A stretch of DNA of 64,000 bases from positions 11,518,501 to 11,582,500 of the forward strand of contig CM072345.1 of the NCBI GenBank assembly GCA_036874045.1, read 5' to 3'. Below are positions 51,130 through 63,704 of this stretch, one piece after another; the first letter of the stretch is position 1, and each line of letters starts with the position of its first letter. Made by a program: the position numbers and the translations under genes. The DNA is from Cymodocea nodosa. Taxonomy: Eukaryota > Streptophyta > Magnoliopsida > Alismatales > Cymodoceaceae. A model generated the notes under the pieces. That model did not search any database and had not been told where the DNA came from. It was given only the letters and a program-made list of their open reading frames with translations.

Positions 51130-51637
51130 GCACTCACCTTCTGGCTCTTCCTTCCTTGGACAAGGGCGGCCGCTTCTCTCAGGGAGGGAGGAGGCCGGGC
51201 TCCATTCTCCCCCTCTGATTCCTACGGACTGTTTCCCTATCGTCTAGAATTCCACCACCGCGAAGCTTCTCCCCGGCAACCTAAGGCTGCGAAAATCTCT
51301 CATTCTTTTAAACGAAGCTCTCTCGATGCGTCTGCTGAGAGACATCGTTTGAGAATTTTTGTGCGATTCTTGTTTCGTCTAATCGGTAGCTTCTGGATCA
51401 GAGATCAGGAAAAGAACATTTTTTTCTCGTGCTTGGATCTTTCTTCGCCTAGATTTCTTTGTACATTTTTCTACTCGTAGTAGAAAGATGGAATTTCGGA
51501 TTTTGGAGATTTATATATTGTTGAAGCCAGAGTTTTAGTGTTGTCCTGTGGTAAGTTCGTAAGGGGAGAGGAGGATTTCTCTTCTGTGTTATCTGGATCA
51601 GTGATTCTCAGAATTGGGTAGTTTGAACGTCTGTAAT

Positions 51638-54600
51638 ATGACGTCGGCAAAGGCTCCTTCGCTCGGGAGGGCTCCTGATTCGACAGAGAGGAAAAAACAA
51701 AGGTCTTCTTCGAAAGGCAGGGTTCCTGCCAAGCTCCAGGCAATCAAGTCGCTTCCTGTCGATTTTAGGAGTATGAATGGTGAGGCGAAGAAGGGAGACG
51801 GCGGTGAGAAACTCTCGTTTCCGCATGGGCGTTTGGTGGAGAAAGAGGAATCCGAGAAGGAGGAATCTCCATACAATGGGAAGATTATGTCCTTCGAAAA
51901 TGAGAAAGATTTGGAAGATGGATTAGGCAGAGACAACGATTCTGAATTTATTCACTTGCCTGCGGCCTCACTATCTCGTGTTGATTCAAGGTGGAGCGAT
52001 ACCAGTTCATATGCCAAGAAGAAGGTAAACTGTGCTTTGCCGGAGTTGACCATTTTTTGTTACTTTCACAAAAAGTTGAATTACGCAGGTAGACTTCACT
52101 TAATTATTATACTTATGGTTACATTCTTGGGTGTTTAGGTTAATTGTAGTTCAAGAAATTAAGAGTTTTGATATATCTAAATCTGCAGTAAGTAATCAGA
52201 TATCAACAACCTATCACCTTAGGTGGCACTGTTACTATTTATGTCCATGAAGCATTTTTAGTATGATCATCAGTTCTCCATTTTTTTTCTCGCAAACAAG
52301 ACCAATCAATATAATTGCATTTTTATATTGTTTCTTCCTATAAGAGGTTAACCGTTCACTTGAAGCTACATTACATGTTCTGTAATCACACTCAGGTTGC
52401 ATTTGGGTAGGATTTTGGACATCATTTTTTTTAATTTTCGAGATAGTCCCAAAATCCTACCCAAGCAAGTGTAAAAAGATAATTTTTGGACAAAATTGAA
52501 CTGATTTCGTACGGTATTTTGTATTTCAAATTTTTTTTAAATCATAAAATTGAAAAAAATTCAATTTTAGCCAATTTACAAAATTTTGCACAATTCTCTA
52601 TCATGGCATGAAATCCAATTTCAAAATCGAGGCAAAATCAAGAAAGATTTCAAAGAGATTTTTTTTTGCAGTAACTTCAGATCTCATGATTTTCATTACC
52701 TTGAAATTGACGTAGAATCATAATTTTTCTAAATTTTTCCTCCCTAAAATTGTATCCAAACATAGCCTCAGTCACATTTTCTAGTCATCAGGTGCTTTCT
52801 TATCTGGTATCCCCTTTTGTCAAGTATCTTTCACTGACTTGTTTACTTTTTCTGCTCAAAAAAAGCAATCACCTTGAACTTCTCCCATATGAAGTTACAA
52901 AATTTTATTGTAAATGTGAGTGATCCAATTCTTTGTAATAGATATAACTCACAAGATTCCTAGGACCTGTAAAATATAAATCCAAGATTATGAAAATGAC
53001 TACTTTTAAGTAGAACTAAAAAAAGACTACTTTTAAGTGCCAATCAAAGTGATAACATCCTCTTGTTCTCCTATTTTTGTATTGGAATTCCTTTTTTTGT
53101 GTATTGCTAGATTTCAGTTGTTCAGTATTCCCAATGAAGAGATGCTAATATAAGATATCACATATCAGGAGAATCCTGAATCATTCTTTTTATGGAAACA
53201 GAGTAGATTAGTAGTTTCCATCTATCTCTTAACTGATACGAGGAAAAATTCAGACTGCACATGTACCATCCTCTCAAAATTGCTTTAATTAACTGAGGAT
53301 GTTTTGAAATTTCTTTGGATCAGGTAGACACTTATTTCACATAAGATTATGTTACCAAGTTTAAAAATAATCACTTGATTACATTATTTATTTATTTGGA
53401 ATATTTCTGATATCCATCGCACATTTAGGCTATATTCAGCACTGCATAGCATTCCTAACCTTTGTATACCCTAGCTTGCCTAAAATGAGTGCCAGTCAAA
53501 AAAATGGCCAGTTTTTTAGACATGATTTGAATAGTTGTAACTGAAATTATAGTGTGATCTTTCTTGAAGTGAAGAAATTCTGGTTTCACCCTAAACCATA
53601 TTAGCCATTTTATTTTAGTTTCCTCTACCGTATATTATCTGCTGTATGAACAATCAATTCTTGTTTTCTTGCACATTATAAGTTCCTTTACCAGTTATTT
53701 CCTTGACACATTATATGTTCACTATGTATTTGTTCCATATTTCTAAACATTGCTTTCATCCCCGACTTTAATTTAACAAGAATGGGAAAATGTGTCAAAC
53801 ATCCTGGGACATGGTAAATTTACTGAATACTTAAGTCCACAAAAATGGACAAGAAACTCTGATTTTACATCTGGAATGATAAGATATAATAAGAAATTAA
53901 CTTTTGGATCAATTTTCTTACATTTATCATCTTAAAAACAGTTCCTAACAGTATGAAGTGTAAAAAATGACTAAAATGTCTTAAAAGTAATAGTGCATGT
54001 GAGACTTACTTTATATACCAAACCATTAATATTGAAGTAGACAAGCAAACATGGAGAAGGTATGTATCTATGCATTTTTAGTTTAGATCCAATTAGTATC
54101 ATCATAAATCTAGATTCAATTAGTCATCATAAATGTAACATTTTATCGTAGTAATACATTAAAATGCAACACAAAATGGAAAGAATCAAACTCTAAGCTT
54201 CCACCAACTACCAGCGGAACACCTTCCCAGAATGTCTGTTTGGCAGCAGAAACTGCAGAAGCACGACAGCCATCAAGCTTCCCCTCAGCAGTAAGGCTGC
54301 CAGAACTCCTTGGTGCATACAGCCACCAGAAGAATCTCAACCCACGGAAGAGGAAGAGGAAAATGGCTAAGTCAGAGACTTTCAGATTTAAAAAAAAAAA
54401 AAAACGACTAAGTTAAAGGAAGATAAGCACAGAGAATTTCCCAATTTCAAAAAGCTTGGAAGTTAGAAGTTGAGTAGTCAATATTTTCCAAAGTCTTTAT
54501 AAAAATGTACTGAGTTGGTGAACAGGATGTTATGACTTATGAGTTGACATAGAACAGAAATCTGATTCTACACAATGACATTTCACTGCTTTCATTCTCG

Positions 54601-57600
54601 TATAATGTTTCATGAACCTCTAAATCTGATACTTCTGGTATCAGAAGTATTTCCACTGTCATGTGAAAGTTAAAGTACCACGACTTGTATTGATTATACA
54701 ATAGGCAATAGATTATTTTTGATGCTAGAATCAATTGATTTATATGATTTTTAATAGAAGTCAATGTTCCAAAAAATTAAAAATGGACTTTATACAAATT
54801 CAACAAAAACAATGTTCAATGACCATTTAATAGTCTTTTTTTTCTGTTAAATGATGACAGCCGTTAAAAAACAGATTGTGTTGAAATCTGTGGAATGGTT
54901 GTTTGACCACTCTTTTGCCATTTTTAGAACACTGATAGAAATGTCTCATGAAGAATCATGAATTCTGTCACTTGTTTTTGGAAAGGCATCGGTTCCATGT
55001 GCCTTGTGTATGTTACTGACTTTAAGAAACTTTTCTATCAATCATCAGCAAAAATTCATTATAGATGATAGTTTTTCAGATACAGTGTACGCTGTTTTGC
55101 TGGGCATACCACCTGGTTGGCTTGTGTGATATATATTTGAAGGGCATGCCAATCATCATCATTTGACTATCCTGTCTTATTTTATTTTCAGTGAAGTTTA
55201 TATAATTTTTACTTGCAGAAACTTCATGCATGGTGTCAACTTTCAAATGGAGACTGGGCATTGGGAAAGATATTGTCAACCTCAGGAAAAGAGTCACTTA
55301 TGTGTCTTCTTGAGGGAATGGTAATGTCATGGTGGTTTCTAAATTATGTTCTTTGTTCTTTCCTTAATTGACATTTTTTCTATCATATTCTTTTACATCA
55401 TCACTCCATCAGGTTATGAAGGAAAATATTGACAATCTCTTGCCTGCAAACCCTGACATTCTTGATGGAGTAGAAGACCTCATGCAATTGAGTTATTTAA
55501 ATGAACCATCGGTACTGTATAATCTTCAATATAGATACTCCCGTGATATGATCTATGTGAGTTAATGATTATCACTTTCTAAAAGTTTCTCACTTCTAAG
55601 TTTAAGCTGTCATTGTTTGAGTCTTCACCTTCTAATAAAGTTCTCTCATTTTTTGGATACTTTTCTCCACAGACAAAAGCAGGGCCAGTTTTGGTTGCAA
55701 TCAACCCATTCAAGTTTATTAATCAGTATGGAAATGACTATATTGAAGCGTATAGACGCAAATCTATGAACAGTCCTCATGTCTATGCTATAGCTGATAC
55801 AGCTATTCGAGAAATGATAAGAGGTAAATCTACAATAACAAACAACAACAACAAGCTAAATTATAATCTCATTAGGTGGGGTTAGTTATATGATTTTTTT
55901 TCTTGTATGTATTTTTATTTACAGTCAAATTACATAAATTTAAATTTTTTCTTACAATTCTTAATCAAGTAGTTTTAGGTCTTCCTCTACTTTTAATTTT
56001 TTTTTGAAGTAATTAATTCTCCTCTTCTTGCTAGTGCATATAATAGGTAAATCTATGACTTGAATTTTACTTTTTGCAAATATTTTCATATATAAGATGT
56101 TTCTTTTTGTTTGTAGTGGATGTGTTAGGAAGAGGAGATTTTTATTATTTACAGGTTCATGCACTCCACAAATTCTGACTCGATGCTTATACTATGTTTT
56201 GCAGATGAGGTCAACCAGTCCATTATTATAAGGTTTGTAGCCTAAGAATAATCCTTTTGAGTTTATACAACTTTTGGTTGAATCTCATCATTTATTTCAT
56301 GGAGAAAAGCCTCCAAACTTGAACTTATATTTATTAATTGTCTACCCACAAATATCCATAATTTCATGCAAAATTAATCTCTGCTGTTAGTGATATAATG
56401 TATGTATGAGTTTCTGATCGTTAGGTATGCATTTTCTATCTTTATCAAATGTTGTCAGAGTAATAAAATGATTTTCTTTTGCAGATCTCTATTTTGTTTA
56501 GATAATTTGCATTCCTTAAGATCTTGATGGTCTCAGTTTTTGAGGAAACATATCTATATAACCAAAGAAGTCATCCACTTTTAATGTAAAGCCAAGTTTT
56601 TTTAGTTTATTTTATCCTGGTCATCTTGCTTGAAACAATCAGCAATTCTGAAATTGAAATACTTCTGATTCAATTTAGCTATAATTAATTCCAATTGTGG
56701 TAATCTTTGTAATTATTCTCACATTGCTTAGACTAAAAAATGTGTGAGCTAAACAAAGATTAAGATCAATTACGGTACCAACTTCAGCTTAAGCATTTAG
56801 GCATGATTGTTAGGTTTAAAGTTGGTATGGGTCAATTGGGCCTAGGTCATTACAAAATGTCATCAGAGCATGGATCATCTGGAAATGTGGAGGCTAAGTG
56901 TTACACTTAAGGAATGAGAATTACCTCTAGAATCTTACATCATCTGATTATCATTGTGAATTTTGATCAGGACATCACATATTAAAATAGGAAAGATTAT
57001 GACATTCTAATATTTATTCCTACATTACTGAGATCAAAAAAAGCTACGAGCTAAATAAATACTATGATCAACTACCATATCAACTTCTACATAAGCATTT
57101 TAGGCTTAGTCATTGAGTCTAAGGTTGGTATGGATCAATATGTTGTGCCTACAATGTTACAAAAGTAATTCACGTTAGCCAATGTATATTGTGTGACTAG
57201 GCACAATTGTTGTAATTGTAATCACTAAGAGTGTTTTGTTCTAAGTTAAAGTGTTGGGGTTGGTTTTTACCTTGTTTGAAAGCAAACAAGTTGTGTGCTC
57301 GTGGTGTTTTCCTCAGATTACCGCCTGCTCCTTTCTCTGTTTTTTGCTGTGCACTGATTTAGTGATGATCTCCTTTGGTTTACTTTCATGATGATGTTAA
57401 TGTTGTTGACCTGTTAGCTAATGAACACGTCATAGTAAATTGGCATACACTGGAGAGGTGCTCACAAAACATTCCATAATTTCCTTATTGTTCTGTGCAA
57501 TCCTTCTAGGAAAAGGAACTGACTATTGATGTAATTTTTAACAATACTATTTCTTGTTCTCTTTTGATAACATTTTTAGTAGGATGTTTTTTTTCTTCGA

Positions 57601-60600
57601 CAATGATGATTATTTGTCTATTGTCCAGTGGTGAGAGTGGAGCAGGAAAGACTGAAACAGCAAAGATAGCCATGCAATATCTAGCTGCACTAGGAGGAGG
57701 TAGTGGGATAGAATATGAGATATTGCAATCAAATCCCATTTTGGAAGCTTTTGGAAATTCAAAAACATCAAGAAATGACAATTCCAGCCGCTTTGTAAGC
57801 TATTAGTTCCCATCCAATAGCTTCTAATCTCTATGTCTATTCAATTCTTTCTTTCAATTAAGACTTTGAAAATTTGAACTTCTTATTGCAAAATATTTGA
57901 ATCCAATTCAGGAATAATCCTTCATTTGGAATTCAGAAACATCTAATCTTATATAATTTAATATTTCTTTTTCCATATCACTTCACCCATTTTCTGCTTA
58001 TAACTTCCTTGTTACCTGCTTGAAATACAGGGCAAACTGATTGAAATTTATTTCAGCACAACTGGGAAGATATCTGGTGCAAGAATACAAACATGTAAAA
58101 AGCATATTTTGACAATTTATTTGCATTTTTTATTATTTTCTTAATTTTAATAGACAACTAATCTTCTTTCTGTAATTCTCATTCTCTTTCATTCCCATTC
58201 TTCTTCCTCACCAGTTTTACTTGAAAAGGTATTCCTTACTCTTGATTCTGATTGTGTTTGTGTTTCTTACATATGTTAAATTTGAAGCAATTTGATTGTC
58301 ATCGTTTTAAACAGTCAAGAGTGGTCCAATGTGCTGAGAGAGAACGAACATATCATATTTTCTATCAGCTTTGTGCTGGAGCCCCTTCTACTTTAAGAGG
58401 TAACTTTCCATTTCAATTTGAGCCTTTTTGCATTCATGTCTTCTTTGTAACACAAACCGTCCACCTGTAAGAAAGGGAGAACCTGTTAACTTTCCAACTC
58501 AATTTGTGATATAGATGATAATCTATATCACATGGTAAATAATAGTAAAAAAGGATCTACACATCCATAATCTAATTAACTAGTACTAGAGGCTGCCAAA
58601 TGTAGAAAATAGATTCATGTTGCAACTCTTTGTCAGGGGAACTTGTAATGTTGGGAACAAGTAGCTTTCTAAGACTGATAGTTGTAGTGGATGAAGATTT
58701 TTTCTGAATGATACTCATCTTATCCTTTCCTTGAGAAGGATAAATATCATAGTTAACATCCGTAGATCATGAATGTGCATTATTACATGCATCTATTTAA
58801 CTGATTTATGGTTGAAATGAGATCTAGAACTCTAAACGCAGTAAAACACATTTTTTTCTTGGTTCAGCTTTTGATTCTTGTTCATGACTCTGATTCCTAA
58901 TACTTATTTTTTTGAAATATTAAGCATGTCAAACTATTACTTTCTCTGGTTATATATATTTTTTGATTGGTTACTTTCTCTGGTTATATGCATGCTAACA
59001 TTACCTGTTCAACCAAATAAAGTTTGTATTGATGATACTTCACTTACTAAGATTGCTAGATCAGTTTTTTTTTAGACCATTTTTTATGTCCCTGTTTTTT
59101 ATTTGACTTTTGCAATTTTCTTTCAGTGATGTATGATAGACTCTCTTCACTTTCCTGCATAATCTGCCCAAGTTTTTCTTACCATTTTTGTGCTGATTTA
59201 GTATCAGGAATCTGTTAAGTATGTGAATCAAAAAGGTCAAGAATTTAAAAAAGCATCATCATTTGAATATTTTTTGTTGTAGGAAACTGTTTAATGCCTT
59301 CTTACTGGAAGTTGTTTAATATATTTTATCTGTTTTTTGGCATTATTTGTTCTATCTTTGATATCTTTATAACCATTTACACACATGCCTTTGACTTTGT
59401 TAGCTTCCATTTTTTGATAGAGAAGCTCAACTTAAAGAATATGGATGAGTACAATTATCTGAAGAAGAGTAATTGCTATAAGATTGCTGGAGTTGATGAT
59501 TCTGAAAGGTTCCACACTTTGTTGGTAATTATTTTATGGTTTTTATTCTTCTATATATACTTGTGAATAACAACAATCTAAATCATAATCTCATTATGTG
59601 CGAATGGTTACATGAATTCTTTTTTTTTTTAAGTATTTCTACTTATGTTCAAATCTTCATTTATATTACATAACTTTAACTCTTTTTACATAATTCCTAA
59701 CTAAGTAGTTTTAAGCCTATCTCTACATATACATGCAAATAATTTCATAAAAGTTTATACTTTGGAAATTTATTTATTTTGCTCTCATTATCTCTCCAGG
59801 AAGCGCTAAACATTGTCCATATTAGCAAGGAAGACCAAGAGAAAGTATTTACAATTCTTGCAGCTGTTCTATGGCTTGGTAATATCTCATTTACAATAAC
59901 TGACGGTGAAAATCATGCTGAACCTGTGATGGATGAAGGTAATAAAGCACTACTTTCATTAGAACTTAGGAGGTTTATGCAATTTTTTTTGAAAAGGATA
60001 AGGATAATTATTATTCAATAAGAATAACAGGAGTACAACAGATTGATCCACAGGACCAATCAAAAGACAAAAAGGGACCTATCCTAAACTATAGGACGTA
60101 CCTAAGAAGTGAAATAGCCCATTTCTCTACAAAGAATATTCTCCTATATTTCTCTCTTTGCTCATTGAGAATCACTTCATTACTGGTTCTCCAAGTACTC
60201 CAAATTGTTTGGATTGCAAGTGGAGAAAGGACACATGGATTCTGTGCTTATGTTGTTTACAATTTTTATGTTAGAAGAATGACGCATCTGAAGGTGTTGT
60301 TGAATAATTTACTTGTAGATAAATTTGTTAAACAGCCTATGACTAACAAGGATACATCTTGATCTACCATGACAATCCAATCCATTCCTTTTCTAATTTG
60401 ATGTCTTCTTCTTAAAGGAAATTTTTATGATTAACTAGAAATATATATGGTAATATCCACTCAAAATTGTTTATATTTTTGAGAGGCATCCTTCACAATT
60501 TCTGAATCTGTTGGTTGCAAAAAGTGAATTCATGTCACGAAGTTCTTTGAGTGAATTGTTTGTTACAGACCTAGTTTTATATGAGGCACTTGGATAATAA

Positions 60601-63600
60601 TAGAAATTCAGAATCTAATAAAACCGTTAATGTTATAAAAATAGCCATCCATTTGAATATGAAAAAATTTCCACTTCAAAGATCAAAATAAAAATGTGCT
60701 CCTGGTCACAACCTCTAAGGCTGTATTTGGAATAGGGTGTGTTTGGATGAATTGGATTCTTCTCCTACTCCATCTGAGAATTTGCTTTGAATGTTTCTCC
60801 AGTTCCAATTTTACCATAGCATGGATTATTTTCTCAATCTGTGGAAAATGGGTAATGTTTGGGAGCTTGATTCTATGCCTATGTTTCTCATTGTTTTTTC
60901 CAAAGCTTCCCCTAATTCTACCTGCTAGACAAAGAAGTGGCATTACTGGCTGAAGTTAGTTTGCCATCTTAATTTCTGAAGGAGGCAGCAGTAGCAATCT
61001 TCAATGGAAGAGCAGAGGTTGGTGAGTTTTCGTGTAATTATGCAAATGGTTTTTGCTAGTAAAGAAACAAGAGTACAGGTTTGTGGGTTGTTGACATTAT
61101 TGGTAAATATTGGTGGCAATTTCACGTTATATAATATCATTTTCAGGGTATTTTGGTGTCATATGAATTCTTCAATTTTCAGTTCTGATTCTCTCCTATC
61201 CCTTTTGATTTCTCTCTTGATTACCTTAAATTCTACCAATAGGAGGTGTTTGTGCATTTAGAAAGTGATAGAAAGTAATTCTTGATCTTTTTGACATTTG
61301 TATAAGACAAAGTTCAAAAAGTAATTCCTTCACTTTTTGCCATATAAAGACTGAAATATTCAAACTTTCCCTCCCTTTAAGGAAAGTTCAAAATCTCACG
61401 TGACTTCCCCTCTTGCATGATCTCTCCTCTCAACTTGATTTCCCTTCTTGTTGTGGGTCTGTATAAAAGCTACGTGATGCATTTACACCTATTATCAAGT
61501 ACCCACTTTTGTAAGAACTCTGGAGTTAACTGTATTTGGGCAGGAGCAAAACCAAGATGAGTGACCATTTAGGAAATTCTTATGCAGTACCTATAGGCAA
61601 TAGTGCTGGTTTTGTTCAAGTGTTGGCAAATTATAAGTGTGTGCACCACTTACTCAATTTATGTGCCAACATTGTGGGTCTTGCCTCAGTCAGTAATCTC
61701 AACCAAGTTAGTGGATGGAACTACTTAGGGTACTTTCAACTAATTGAGAATTTTTACGAGATAAAGTATGCGATACTTGGAGAAATCTATCATGTCGAGG
61801 CCTAGCAAAACTTCCTACAAGCTTTCGCCTCTTTGGATACTCTTAGTGTATATCAGACCGTTTGAGTGTCTATTGAGACTCACATGTTATCACCTTTATG
61901 GATACTCCTGGAAGATTAAAAATAAAAAATAAAAAAAAAAGCTACGTGGTGGGGGAGAATTAAATGATTTAGATGAAAATGGTATAGTGTGATAGAAGAA
62001 AAACTATAGTAGTTGAGTTGTAGGTGTTGGGAAAAGGTGGTCATGAAAATTGTTCAAAGAGGAGTTAAGTTGCAACTCAATTTTAGTATATCATTTTTCT
62101 AAACAACATGCTAAAAGATTCTAATGTTATCCTTTGTATAGAAATTGGCATACAATTTATACAAATAGTATACCAAGTTCTATACATAATTTGATATACT
62201 GATACACAAAATGGTATGTTAATTTTAGATCTCTTTAAATTCTGAAATAGGTGCAAACATCAAAAAAGTGATAAAATGAAAAGTACTTTCCTTTATTTTC
62301 CATTTTTTATAAATTTTCATGAATTTCTGATTTTCCTTTCCACCACTTTCTAGATACACAAACACCCTATAGTGAAGAATTAACAAAACTGGGTTGCAAC
62401 TTTTACTTGAACACTAGAATCTCAATAGCAGAAGCAAGAATTTCCTTACCCAAACACACCCTTATACCAAGCATTAATAGATACATTGTTGGAGTTGATG
62501 ATTGCATTTAGACATCCAACATAGATAAATTAGTCTAAATTTCTACTTAAATTTTGTTGAATACATCCCAAGTTTTGCTTTTACATTGTTTTTATCACTT
62601 AGCGTGAATTCTCATTTTTGTTGTAAATTTTAAACGTGGAATTTCTTTGTTGGATTCCATTTCCTTTTCTTGGTCCTTTTGTTTGCTCTGGATGACCAAC
62701 AGAACAACCTCATTGCAATAAGCTGAAAGGTAGAACTTGATTTTAGTCTGTTATGTTGTCTCGTCTCTGTTGCTAAGAAAAGTTTTGAGTTTAAGCTGGG
62801 GTGGGGTGGGGTGGGGGGAAGGGTTGAGTCAAGACCCACATTTCCAAACAAGGAATGGTATCCAATGGTATTGAAGCAAGTCGGTTTTCAAACACTACCA
62901 TTATCATCAAAGTTTTCAATCAAAAGCATGCTTGACATTGCTCTTTTTGGACATTAATGGATTCGTTGGTTGGCTCCCCCTTAAACAGCAGCCATGAGCC
63001 AACTATTCAAGGTGGCTAAGAAACTACTTTTCTTGTTCTGGTTTATCCTTTTATGTGATCATATTTACTGTTGCTTTAATTGTTTGATCTTTTACTGATT
63101 ATTTCCATGTGTGCATACATAGTTGATGGTCATTTCAATTTTCTACATCTGTATGGTTCTTTCAATTATTTTGTTACTCACCATTCTGTTATAGGGGTAC
63201 ATACTGTTGCAAGATTAATTGGATGTGATATTGAAGTTCTTAAGCTGTCTTTGTCTACACGTAAAATGAAAGTTGGCAATGATAATATTGTGCAAAAACT
63301 TACTTTATCACAGGTAAAATATAAATCAGTCCTCAATGCATGAGCAAAAAATAATTGTTGTTTTAGTGCTAACCTTTTTCCATTATATTTCAGGCTGTTG
63401 ATACAAGAGATGCATTGGCAAAGTCTATCTATGCTTGTCTTTTTGACTGGCTGGTAGAACAGATCAATAAGTCTTTGCATGTTGGCAAGCGAAGAACTGG
63501 AAGATCTATAAGCATTCTTGATATCTATGGATTTGAATCTTTTGATGTATGTTTTTTCTGTTTTTATGTTTTTCTTTTTGAAACACCAGATTTCAATTAT

Positions 63601-63704
63601 CATAACTTTTGCAGAAAAATAGTTTTGAACAATTTTGCATAAATTATGCTAATGAGAGGCTGCAACAACACTTCAACCGTCACCTTTTCAAATTGGAACA
63701 AGAG
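51638..63704 (+). CDS. Class VIII myosin heavy chain (ATM1-like), 3' end beyond the window
   Basis: An actin-based motor; plant class VIII myosins sit at plasmodesmata, the plasma membrane and the new cell plate. Fourteen exons are visible (51638-52024, 55219-55320, 55413-55556, 55673-55823, 56205-56232, 57629-57794, 58031-58094, 58215-58228, 58315-58399, 59421-59524, 59800-59938, 63195-63313, 63394-63546, 63615-63704), joining in phase to 582 codons. The Ser/Lys-rich N-terminal extension (about 1-129) is class VIII-like. Next come an SH3-like region ([16 protein letters not shown]), the P-loop GESGAGKT (272-279), switch I ([11 protein letters not shown], about 318-328), switch II (DIYGFE, 544-549) and the [18 protein letters not shown] relay segment. 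The rest of the motor, the IQ motifs, coiled coil and tail lie past the edge. Exons 5 and 8 are tiny (28 and 14 nt). Intron 1 is about 3.2 kb and intron 11 about 3.3 kb; both are swollen by transposons. Confidence 0.95.
52395..52767. mobile_element. Tourist-like MITE in myosin intron 1 (373 bp)
   Basis: The ends form imperfect inverted repeats: GGTTGCATTTGGGTAGGATT on the left, and GGCTATGTTTGGATACAATT as the reverse complement of the right. A perfect 3-bp flanking duplication TCA sits at 52392-52394 and 52768-52770. The interior is AT-rich and non-coding. Size, ends and 3-bp duplication fit a PIF/Harbinger-derived MITE. Confidence 0.85.
54150..54402 (+). mobile_element. Poly-A-tailed insert in myosin intron 1
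   Basis: A GC-richer stretch within an AT-rich intron ends in an A-run (54389-54402). One plus frame reads as a protein-like C-terminus with an acidic end ([15 protein letters not shown], then stop). This looks like a reverse-transcribed gene or LINE/SINE fragment. The source is not recognised and no flanking duplication was found. Confidence 0.4.
55833..56160 (-). mobile_element. LINE 3' end fragment in myosin intron 4
   Basis: On the minus strand the sequence reads SRGRPKTT followed by LRIVR with a stop between, which is the conserved C-terminus of plant LINE reverse transcriptases (RGRPKxTW). It then runs through an AxxCCCCACCTAATGAGATT-like 3' UTR to a (TTG)n tail at the left edge (CAACAACAACAA on the plus strand, 55843-55856). 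Truncated and dead. Confidence 0.65.
56715..57170. repeat. Two direct copies of an about 140-bp repeat in myosin intron 5
   Basis: Copies at about 56715-56870 and 57015-57170 share, in order, TCTCACATTGCTTAGA-like, GAGCTAAA(C/T)AAA, TTAAGCATTTAGGC-like and AAGTTGGTATGGGTCAA-like blocks. They differ at roughly one base in five. The source is not identified. Confidence 0.7.
59570..59735 (-). mobile_element. Second LINE 3' end fragment, myosin intron 10
   Basis: The same family and orientation as 55833-56160: AATAACAACAATCTAAATCA near the left edge, CTCATTATGTGCGAATGG, then a minus-strand RDRLKTT/LGIM segment matching the RGRPKTT/LRIV block. More diverged than the first copy. Confidence 0.55.
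59981..60245 (-). mobile_element. LINE 3' end fragment of another family, myosin intron 11
   Basis: The minus strand shows a segment like [20 protein letters not shown], as in the WxIWxxRNxxIF region near the C-terminus of plant L1-type LINEs. A short hydrophobic tail follows, and it ends in an A-run (T-run on the plus strand, 59981-59989) just inside the intron. Truncated and broken. Confidence 0.5.
60735..62461. mobile_element. MITE (outer element) split by a younger insertion
   Basis: The left end is GGGTGTGTTTGGATGAATT and the reverse complement of the right end is GGGTGTGTTTGGGTAAGGA, giving strong inverted termini. Flanks are ATA on the left and TTA on the right. The element lies in myosin intron 11. 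Its middle is interrupted by a second element at 61242-62367, so its own sequence totals about 0.6 kb. Confidence 0.7.
61242..62367. mobile_element. Nested MITE (inner element), about 1.1 kb
   Basis: The left end GGAGGTGTTTGTGCATTTAG is followed by AAAGTGATAGAAAG. The reverse complement of the right end is GGGTGTTTGTGTATCTAGAA followed by AGTGGTGGAAAG, so the inverted repeats exceed 30 bp and are still well matched. It sits inside the element at 60735-62461. An 89-codon open frame at 61536-61805 has no recognised domain. Confidence 0.7.

Noticed and set aside
50658-51137. Arg-rich and Glu-rich minus-strand frames
   Set aside because: Translation of the CTC/TTC microsatellite, not a gene.
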